From: Rhyacichthys aspro
Taxonomy: Eukaryota > Chordata > Actinopteri > Gobiiformes > Rhyacichthyidae
Length of the DNA stretch: 64,000 nucleotides
Direction of reading: 5' to 3'
NCBI GenBank assembly: GCA_036850595.1
Contig: CM072158.1
Span: forward strand, 14,275,422 to 14,339,421
Part shown: piece after piece, positions 55,836-64,000 of the stretch
Numbering within the stretch: the stretch's first letter is position 1
Layout: each line of letters opens with the position of its first letter
Program-made: the position numbers and the translations under genes
The notes under the pieces: generated by a model
What the model was told of the DNA's origin: nothing
Seen by the model: only the letters and a program-made list of their open reading frames with translations
Database searches by the model: none

Positions 55836-57500
55836 TCTCATAAATAGCTTTTAGGTGTGAACTGCAAATAGACATAAACTTATGACAGGTTGGGACAGAT
55901 AGAGCTTAAGATGTAGCTCTGTTAAAAATGATTTATGTTATTATCATAAAGAATATAGCTGGGCTTTATCCCCCAAAATGATCTAACATATATCCACATT
56001 TTTAACAGCCTTAAGTCAGTGAGTTGGTCAATAAAGTCTGCTCTGAACAAATTCTAATTAGTCGGGCAATTTACACCGTTACTTATATATAGAGGAGCTA
56101 TCACAAGGGCAAAGGGTGCAACTAGCTTCCGGCATTAGGCACATACTGCACCAGTTCAGGGCTGAGGACTACAGGGTGTCAAACGTCTCTTGATCAATAA
56201 TAGATAAGTGTTAATAGTCTGATCTGAATAATAATATGGGAGAAGCACACAAAAAAGAGACAAATAAATACATTACTGTACATAACTGCTACAAAATACA
56301 AAGGGTATGTGCTCTTACATGATGCTATGTGAGATTATCTCCATTACAGTGAACTAAGTTTTGATCACAACCCCAGACCCAGGAAAGGGAAGAAACAGCT
56401 CCATTTCCTGAAAAGGCGTAGGAGTCTTTTGATGTTTGCACAGTCATTACTAATTTGATTTTATATACATCAGTCTGACGCAGAAGCCACCATGAAAAGA
56501 AAAGCTGATAGAAAAAGCCAGCTTTACTAAAGAAAAAAAAAAAAAAAATAGGATGGAGACAAGATAAAATGTATTAGCTTTTGAAACTCAAGGCGTAAAT
56601 TCGAGCAGAGAGGCAGTCCTCTGCTCGTTTCTAAGCTGCTTCTAACCTCATTAAGCCATTAACTCATTCTCAGCTAATCACAGTCTCACATTTATCTCTT
56701 TCACCGTCTCCTTGTCTTTTCAGCAACACTCTCCCCTGAAACTTTTCCCTTTACCACTGCAGTATCACCAGCATCCAACATCGTTCATTCAGCGACAAGT
56801 CAGCAAACAATCCCTTTTCTCAGCATTAGAAATCTAAAACCCTTTCACCATCGTCAATCAGAAGAGAAATGTCTTTAGTGGAACCTGGACACCTGGATAT
56901 TGTCACTAATGTTGGACAAAGCAGTGTTAGCATGCTTCAGAATCAGACTCCAACTCAAAGACAACACAAACCTGTCTTTAGAGCGATACCAACTGATTAT
57001 TAGATCAGTGTTGACACATATTTTGCGTCACCTCTCCGCTGGCTATACTGTTGGTCAGTTTTTGGGGTCTGTTGTGTCACAAAAAGCAAAAGCTAGTCCA
57101 TTTTATTCTCTGGGAGGTCTCCTGTTAAAAGAGTTTACAAAAAGGAAAAAGCAGGTACTTCAATTAATACCTGGTCGGTGATTGCGTTTGTTAAAAATAG
57201 TTTTATCCCATCTCAGCATCAAATATATCGTTTATATTCGGTAGCTGTAAAATGGCCACTACATCTTCCAAAGCACGCCTAGAACTGTCAGTGCTGCCAC
57301 CTCATTGGACAGACCGACCAGGCTGGGCACAGTTTGGACCGCGAATGCTTTGCTTGGAGCAGATAAAGATGGATTTTTGTAAGTCTGTAAACTCCCAGAT
57401 CTCGTGAGAATCCAGCTGCAGCACAAGGTTAATTATTGTGCTCATTGTAAGACATAGGAATGTGTTTTTTTTTCAGATTTTTATGTTCATGTGCTCTCAT
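55836..57500. other. AT-rich intergenic DNA
   Basis: A-run at about 56531-56547. A 93-codon plus-strand frame at 56900-57181 lacks recognisable domains and splice context. Nothing else supportable. Confidence 0.4.
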
Positions 57501-57503
57501 TGA

Positions 57504-58097
57504 TAGTGTTTATTTTGTTGACAAATAATTTTCGTCATAGGTTTCGTCAACAACATTTTTGCGGCCAAAAGTGAAACAAAAACTAAATGTAAAGTAAATA
57601 ATGAGGACAAAAACTGGCTAAATGTATCAACTCTTTTGTCAACAAATAAAAACTGAAACTAAAAATGAACAGACAGATGCCAAATCCAATCAAAAGGAGA
57701 AGAAGAAGAACTGAGAAGAGATCCAATTAGAACTCATGTTTTTGAGCATCGCGGAAGTGATGTCAGACGCAAACATTTGTTAGAGCTGCAGGAAGACGGC
57801 AAAAGAGAACGGCTTTTAAACATAAAACACTTGGGATCTCAATACCAGTTGTAACAGGTTAGTAGTAGTTTCATTTCATTCAGGTAGAATTTATTACTTC
57901 AGAAAAACAATCATTGAAAATGCATTACCCTTTATATTTTAGAGACTAAATCTATTGTAGAAATGGTCGACTAAATTCTGATGATATTTAGCCGACTAGA
58001 ATAAAACCAATAAGGAACAGTTGAATAAATTATGACTAAAACTAAATTGCATTTTAGTCACCAACTAAATTAAAATTTGCTCTTGAAATTAACACTG
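57504..58097 (+). mobile_element. hAT-like nonautonomous element (TAGTGTTTATTTTGTTGACA end)
   Basis: The left end TAGTGTTTATTTTGTTGAC and the reverse-complemented right end CAGTGTTAATTTCAAGAGC form imperfect inverted termini. CATTGA flanks both sides (57498-57503 and 58098-58103). The end resembles a fish hAT-type terminus. A truncated inverted relative lies at 30228-30541. No transposase remnant. Confidence 0.7.
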
Positions 58098-58103
58098 CAT
58101 TGA

Positions 58104-58265
58104 AATTTAGAATTAGATAATTAGAATTTAACACTACAAACGTCAGGGTTAGTCATGGTACTAAAGCCCACATAAAAGTGTAGAGCAGTGTGTACTCAAC
58201 AATTCTTTCTTTATTTTTCTCCCTCCTGACTGAAACATACTCTATGCTTTACCAAACAACATGGC
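58104..58265. other. AT-rich intergenic DNA
   Basis: No feature seen. Confidence 0.45.
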
Positions 58266-58269
58266 CAGT

Positions 58270-58690
58270 CACACCTTTGTGTTGCATTCACATTTGACCT
58301 TCGACCAGCGCAATCAAAGCGAGTGGCTAATCATCCGTCACATTGCCTTAACTGCCGTAGCGCTTTAGTGATTGAACGGCTGACTATCAGTACCAGTGTG
58401 TGATGCTTCTCCTAATAATATCAGCCGCTCCATTGCGCCTCACCTCTCTCCCAGCTGGCGGGTGAGAGCGTGAGTGCGCTCCGTGGCAGAGGAGAGCTTG
58501 TCGGAGCTGTCATCTCGGCGGCGCTTCTCTCGTGCATCAGGTTCGCTCCCCGCAGTTCTTTGTTATCACTTAGCGGGGAATCTTTTTCTGCCTGGCTCAG
58601 TGTGGAAAGCAGCCCCGCAGGCAAAGGTGAATTAGGTACAGCAGGGAAAAGAGAAAAAAAAAAGTGCAGACGTCGCCATGGAAACCACCT
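58270..58690. promoter_or_regulatory. Candidate conserved or regulatory CpG-richer segment
   Basis: Repeat-free, GC-richer block with CpGs concentrated at 58440-58580. Includes GAGTGGCTAATCATCC at 58320. No TATA or YY1 motif and no domain in its short frames. Inference only. Confidence 0.3.
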
Positions 58691-59370
58691 TTAGCTAAAT
58701 CCTCACACTTTCCAGGACTGAAGCAAAAGTCAATTGATGTAATGTCTTTAGCGGTACCATCTGTCTGCTTTACTTCTTGTATGAATAAACACATTTGTGC
58801 GAGAAGACATTTTTACACAACAATGGGAAATGTTACTTTTGTTCCATTACACAAAGGAGACTGTCTACAATAATAAGGATTTCAGGGTCTTCACGTCTGT
58901 TCTTCATCTAACTTTTGATTCAGAGCAGCTACTGTTTGAGTAAGTACATGAGTGATATGCTTGGAAATTTAAAATGACAGTTAACTCAGCTCAATTTAAT
59001 TGTGACTTCACAAACTAATTACTGACTCATATAGAGCTCTGAGACATGATGTCATGCAGCCCTCAATGCAGGCGGCGTTTATAGTATAGTATAGTATTCT
59101 GTACAAAAGCACTGGGCCCATTTCCACACGATTCTAGCAGGTGTGTGTGAGACGTGTCCCACTCATACCTCTTCTGTCTGTGTCCCATGTGACTAGAAGG
59201 AAAGGCATATTGGCTTAATTAAGTTTTATGAAGCATGCTATGGTGCTATTTCTCTATGTTGGCCTGAAAATGTCATGGTACGTCTTCAGTTTAGGTTGTG
59301 GAGGTGGCTGGGGAGTGGGAGGTAGACAACTATGACCAGGAATATGACATTAAACACTAATATCACAGGA
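58691..59370. other. Intergenic DNA
   Basis: A short (TATAG)n run lies at 59081-59096. No other feature. Confidence 0.4.
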
Positions 59371-59377
59371 GGAGGGT

Positions 59378-59732
59378 GCTTACCTCAAGTGGAGAAGTTT
59401 AAGTATCTTGGGGTCTTGTTCATGGACGAGGGAAGGAGGTGACGTTCTGCTGTGGTGAAGAAGGAGATGAGCTGCAAAGCAAAGCTCTCGATTTACCGCT
59501 CGGTCTCGTTCCTACTCTCATCTATGGCCATGAGCTATAAGAAGAAGCATAAGATCTCAAACAAGCGGCTTAAATGAGCTTTCTCCACAGGATGGCCGGG
59601 TGCTCCTTTAGAGATAGGGTGAGGAGCTCCGTTACCCTGGAGGAGCTTGAATTAGAGCCACTGTCATGTGGAGGACCACTTCAGGAGGAGCCAGTGGAGG
59701 TGGCTCGGGCGTCTGTTTTGGGTGCACAAAAA
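59378..59732 (+). mobile_element. Degraded non-LTR retrotransposon fragment (Rex3/RTE-like)
   Basis: Plus-strand frames give LPQVEKFKYLGVLFMDEGR, then KKEMSCKAKLSIYRSVSF, then matches to the GWLGRLFW-type motif (RWLGRLFWVHK). That order is the C-terminal end of fish Rex-type reverse transcriptase proteins. Stops, small deletions and frameshifts break it throughout, and the reverse-transcriptase core is absent. Confidence 0.65.
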
Positions 59733-59833
59733 TGATCTAAGTTGGAATCTATTAAGATACTTTAACAAGACAGTGCTGAAATATGGAGCTGCTCTTTTCT
59801 CAGCAAGCTATAATTTATGTATGTATCATCAGT

Positions 59834-60400
59834 GGCAACCATATTAGATACACTTGTTCACCCTTCATAGTTGCAATTATCTAATCATCCAGTCACATGG
59901 CAGGAACAATGTAAACATAGGCCAGATGAAGTTTAAACAAGGTTTTATACTGAACATAATTATATGGTTCTACTAGTCTTTTTTTATGACACATGCTGAT
60001 ACTGGGATCTTCACGAACAATCAACTTTAGGACAGAAAATAGTTATAACGAGATAGTGGCAAATCAGTGGCAGTTCTCTGGGTTAAAATGGCCCAATGAT
60101 GCCAGGGATCAGTAGAGAGTGGCCTGACTGTTTGGAGATGATAGAAATCAATGTCTGCAAAAGAACATCTGTGAAAGATCCACACAATGAGCTTTAAACT
60201 TGATAGACTACAGCAGGCTTAACAAACCGGACTAGAGAAGATCTGAGAACTGGTCCCAACAACCGAGTCACATTCAGAGTCTCATCAATCACCATTCTTC
60301 TACTGACGCTTAGTTGTCTTGATCATGCAACCTAAAGTAGTTGCTAATACCATACATACACTATATCTAATACTTGATGTGTACCTTATAAAGTGCCTTG
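59834..60400 (+). mobile_element. Degraded Tc1-like transposon, internally deleted
   Basis: The left end GGCAACCATATTAGATACAC and right end GTGTACCTTATAAAGTGCC are imperfect inverted relatives of the GGCCACTTTATTAGGTACAC terminus of a common fish Tc1-like element. Between them are recognisable diverged stretches (CAGTCACATGGCAGGAACAA; TGATGCCAGGGATCAGTAGA; GGAGATGATAGAAATC) from the N-terminal part of the transposase gene. Most of the catalytic domain is deleted and stops are frequent. Confidence 0.8.
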
Positions 60401-60595
60401 CCGTTGTACATGTTTGTGTAACATCCGCCTTTTTGTGGTAAAACAAGGGTCAAAAACCTCAATGCCACAACCAATAAAATGTTTCTAAATCATTTCAATT
60501 CAAAACCACATTGAAACAGCGACTTATAAACAACTGGCTCATACATGTTCACTCTGCCCTCCAGAGCCAGGTACTGTATATTATTACATTAAATG
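60401..60595. other. Intergenic DNA
   Basis: No feature seen. Confidence 0.45.
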
Positions 60596-61315
60596 TTATC
60601 TATCATAAATTACGTCCCTAAAGCTGCCGCAGCAGAGGCCAGAGGTGTCATACTCAGATTTATTGTGCAATTTAATCACATTGCATTTCCAAGTGAGTAA
60701 ATAACCAGCAAAAATACAAGTAGTTTCAAGCCATTTTTCTGCAGCAACAACACTGAGCGCAGACAATTGACTGTTAATCCTGTTTGTAGTTAGTTTTACA
60801 ATGCTTCGTGCACGGCAATAAATCTCATGGCTTCCCAATAGAACTATAAAAATGAACATTCGTGTGACTGGGCTCTGCTTATGAGCGGTAATGTCTACAT
60901 CTTCGGCTGTATTTTCATCATCAACATTAACATAGACCTTTATAATGTTGTCTTCTGTAAAAGTAGAGCTAACGGGACGGTCCAAGTTCAGTTTTTGCTC
61001 TCTAATAAGTACACCGTGTCGTCGTTTTTTTCCACTTGTTAAGACTTGATTGGAACGACACATTTATCGGAGCTGACGCAAAGACATGCAAGACAAGTGA
61101 ACTGGTAACACTTCACACTTGTCATCACTGTATGTATTAGTGTCTGGAGGGAAACGCTGCGTGAAAACAAGTCCGACAAGAGCCTTTTCATTCCTCGACA
61201 TCGCATGCAGTCGGACATTAAACAGATTTAAAGGCGTGTTATCAAAGCAACACAATGACTCTACACTGCTGCAAAGTTTTAATGGACTGTTACGGGTCAT
61301 TCTGGACGAAAACAA
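60596..61315 (-). pseudogene. Possible broken coding sequence: 240-codon frame with one stop
   Basis: On the minus strand one frame runs from an ATG at 61315 to a stop at 60596, interrupted by a single TAA at 61064-61066. The next codon is again ATG. Segments read MSRNEKALVGLVFTQRFPPD, LNLDRPVSSTFTEDNIIKVY and VNVDDENTAEDVDITAHKQS. I recognise no domain. It could be a decayed retrocopy, part of an unrecognised transposon protein, or chance. No poly-A tract, flanking duplication or splice sites support it. Confidence 0.2.
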
Positions 61316-62370
61316 AACTTCAAAAAAGCTGCGTTAATGTGTGGGTGTGTTTTCTTGCAGTAGGGCGTTTTACAAGTTTCTGTTGCATTTCTTAGTCACG
61401 GCACATTCAAATGAATCGCATAAACAGGCTGTGCGGCACAAGTTCTAATAAACTTTCTATCCCAGTTCTAGGCTTGGCATTTGCTTCTTTCCCCACTGGC
61501 TTCAGCAGACTGCGATGAACAAAGAGAATAAATGCACTGGTCTGCAGAGCCACAGTCCGCAGGGAGGAATGCTGTGGTACTGTTTGATGTGCTGTGCTGT
61601 TAGCCCCGAGGCCGACACTGAGCTTTAACATCTGCTCCTGTCGTACTCGGGAACAAGGTGCACCACACTGGGCCAGAACAGCTGACTGTGAGAACCCAGT
61701 TAAAGGCGCAAAGGTCCGGACTTGCCTACGATTCGTGACTAATCAGCGGCGTGAACAAGTCTCCCATCGGTGACCCCGCTGCACTCACAGTGATGGTACA
61801 ATGCTGCAGAGTGCTAATTGGAATATATTTTAAAAAATCGTGTAAAAACAGTTCATCTTACGAGGAGCAGGAATCATTCTGAGGAGATCTAAGGTGGTTC
61901 AGGTTCAGGGACGACCCAGAGCCTGAGTTCAAACAGGTTTAAGCAGAAACACTTCCTGTTTATATCAACATTTGGCAAAAATAGCTAATTAATGAGGCTA
62001 GAAAACAGCAGGACGCCACAGTTCACAGGGAATCTACTATTGTTTAGAATGTTTTTGAGTTAGTTGGCAATTAGGTCAGGAATCAGGACCAGCACGGAGC
62101 CTGGGTGGTGTGAAAAGGTAATCATAATGCACAATACCACTACCATTACGTCTACAGTATATATCTGTGTATATTTGTATAGAGACAAAAACTCTTAATG
62201 CTTACACTGGAAATAACAAAGAACCCATGGATTTTCAGACAATTTAAAAATGTTTAATAAAGTTTTAACCTTGTGCTCATTGAGTTTTGTAAAATCTTTA
62301 AAAAGTGAGTCAAAAGTTCTACTTGAATAATGTTTTTTATTGTGCAATGTTACAAACAGCACACATCACA
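61316..62370. other. Intergenic DNA, mixed patch at 61400-61760
   Basis: The 61400-61760 part is repeat-free and GC-richer and may be conserved. The remainder is AT-rich. No gene supported. Confidence 0.35.
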
Positions 62371-62374
62371 TATA

Positions 62375-62805
62375 CTGGGAGTGTCAAATCTACGGCCTGT
62401 GGGCAAAAACCGGCTCACCAGAGGGGTACATTCCTGCACTTGGGATTAGTTTGGAAAGTGTGAAAATTACACAAAGGACATTAACTAGATTTTTAAAATA
62501 AAAGCAACTGCAGTTCCTAATTTGTCCACTGGGGGCTGCACTGTTAGCAAGCAAAATAGCATTAGCATCAAAGCCGTATTGTGAGGTTGAGTTTGTGAAA
62601 ACATACACTCTGAAGAAGTTTGTCAACTTTAGTGTTTCTGGTTGAGATTGATGAGATTATAATGTATTGTACTTCTTTGCACTAAAACAAAGGGAAAATT
62701 GGGGTTGTGGTTATTATGCTATTATCTTACCAGTCCGGCCCACTTCAGATCAATTGTATTGTATTGTATGTGGCCCCTGAACTAAAATGACTGCTATAGA
62801 CATGA
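62375..62805. mobile_element. hAT-type nonautonomous element
   Basis: The left end GGGAGTGTCAAATCTACGGC and, on the right, CCGGCCCACTTCAGATCAA (62735) with TGTGGCCCCTGAACTAAAAT (62769) match the two sides of the common fish element ending CAGGGGTGTCAAACTCA. The terminal bases on the right are degraded and the boundary approximate. No coding remnant. Confidence 0.75.
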
Positions 62806-64000
62806 GTGTGAATGATTGATACTATCATATATGACATTGAACAGACACAAACATGATTCAGAGAGTAACATGCTTTTACTTTAGAACACCAAAGCTGTGG
62901 AGAGTCTCAAGCACTGTTCTCTCTGAAGTGGTGCTACTTTTTCAACCCACTGTTGGGTATTTCTTGTGTAATGCTATTACAGCTGCAAATGCTATGAGTG
63001 AATGTTTTGTTTGTTGACAACTTAAGAACTCTAAGTTGGATACAATGCCTTTATTTCAAGTCCACGTGATGTCACCGTCTCTTGATTGGCTGGTCACAGT
63101 AAGTAGGTCACTCTTTTCAATGACGACATTTGACGGACTGATGCTGCGGACCAAGGGGTAGAGTGAGCAGCTTGAATTACACTGAGCCAGTTATACAAGA
63201 GGATCCATTCGGTGTCATCTTTGCAGCTTCCAAACTCATCCGTCATGAATTCCACAGACTTCCTTCACCTCATCCTCATACCGTAACCCCAGTGTGGCAG
63301 CCTGAGGAAACAGCAGGTCGGGGTTTTGAACCAGCAACCGGGACGGCACATTACCCCCGGTGGCATGCAGGTCCGGACCTCTTGGCACAGCGTTCTGACG
63401 GAGAGCAAACACATGTAACCAGTGGGAGTAGGCCCATCTGTCTCTGTCTCGGCGAGCTGCACACAAACACTCCCATCTTCGGGAAAGTGAGACGTGAGCC
63501 TGTGCTGGCAGTGACAAACGAACTGCGCGGCGAGGGAAAACCAGTCAGAAGATGAAGTGGCCAATAGATCAGACAACCGAGACTCTCACTTTCTCACTCC
63601 ACGGCTTCTGCTTCCTCTATGGCCTGTTGCTAAGGAGCCGCTGTAGGTAAATAGTCACAGCGTCAGTTTATCTCAATTTGCTCTTGTCCACTCAAGTATC
63701 TCCCATGATATCCATCCACTATACTTTAAAACTCTTTTAAAAAGTTTTTAGTGATAAATGGGCTCCCGGTTAGGTGTGATAGATGCTCATTTTGTGGTTG
63801 TAATTGGGAAGAAAGTCTGCAGCAAAGTTCGTCAGTAATTTATATAAAATAGAGGTTTCTGAAGGTGCTGTTTCATTTATTAGCGTCTTCGCAAATTCAT
63901 TTGTTGCTGTATTTTCTCTCTGAAGATTTAAAGCTAATCTGGAATTTTCTGCAAACCAATAAATAAAAAATCCAACTATGAAACTCATCAAACATAATAT
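62806..64000. other. Intergenic DNA
   Basis: A 130-codon frame at 63163-63555 overlaps frames on the opposite strand and shows no domain. GGGTTTTGAACCAGCAACC at 63309 resembles a complemented B box but has no convincing A box. The 63770-63950 part is mixed and may be conserved. Confidence 0.35.

Noticed and set aside
56900..57181. 93-codon frame as a small gene
   Set aside because: Start lacks promoter or splice context, no domain is recognised, and flanks are AT-rich repeat-laden DNA.
63270..63400. Another SINE head on the minus strand
   Set aside because: A B-box-like GGTTGCTGGTTCAAAACC is present, but no A box lies at the right distance.
63163..63576. 130-codon plus frame with overlapping minus frames
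   Set aside because: No domain, no exon signals, and the opposite strand is equally open.

Overview
The window looks like vertebrate nuclear DNA, most likely from a ray-finned (teleost) fish. GC content is moderate to low, there are no bacterial-style operons, and no long open frame has a credible protein signature. The interspersed repeats are those expected of a teleost: several hAT families, a Tc1-like element, a Tigger/pogo-type element, tRNA-derived SINE heads, and 3' tails of L2/Rex-type retroposons. The species cannot be named from sequence alone, and family names given here come from memory of typical terminal sequences and domains, not from a search.

I find no complete host protein-coding gene. 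Three short stretches could be host exons but are unproven: a splice-flanked 100-bp stretch at 2706-2805 (+), a frame ending at 23560 (-), and a CpG-rich YY1-like site with a start codon at 41378 (+). Most of the window is AT-rich intergenic or intronic sequence, with patches of higher-complexity, TAAT-rich DNA (for example 8.05-8.26, 25.48-25.83, 31.1-31.4, 34.36-35.1, 46.54-46.98 and 49.24-49.54 kb). These resemble conserved noncoding elements of a developmental-gene regulatory domain, which needs a comparative alignment to confirm.

Layout. 0-9.9 kb: intergenic, with a candidate exon, a Tigger-type element nested in a hAT-like repeat (3.46-4.58 kb) and a possible solo LTR (6.1-6.37 kb). 9.96-10.43 kb: a short element with perfect 34-bp inverted termini. 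12.75-14.27 kb: a 62-bp minisatellite inside a transposon remnant. 15.5-17.6 kb: a decayed ZBED-like hAT transposase gene on the minus strand. 28.06-29.22 kb: an internally deleted hAT copy with an 8-bp target duplication. 31.47-32.36 kb: a palindromic element interrupted by a 461-bp MITE. 38.7-43.3 kb: retroposon tail, LTR-like segments, a CpG-rich site and a tandem duplication. 45.8-49 kb: three SINE heads and an L2-type tail. 50.56-51.12 kb: a second transposon-borne minisatellite. 54-63 kb: more SINE, LINE, hAT and Tc1 remnants.

The strongest observations concern repeat structure. In the 31.5-kb nested insertion, the intact arm of the host palindrome records the empty site. Three unrelated transposons each carry an expanded tandem array (41, 62 and 21 bp units), two with higher-order periods. 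At least four copies of one uncharacterised dispersed repeat lie in the same orientation. There is also a perfect 17-bp stem with a 6-nt loop at 52.44 kb.
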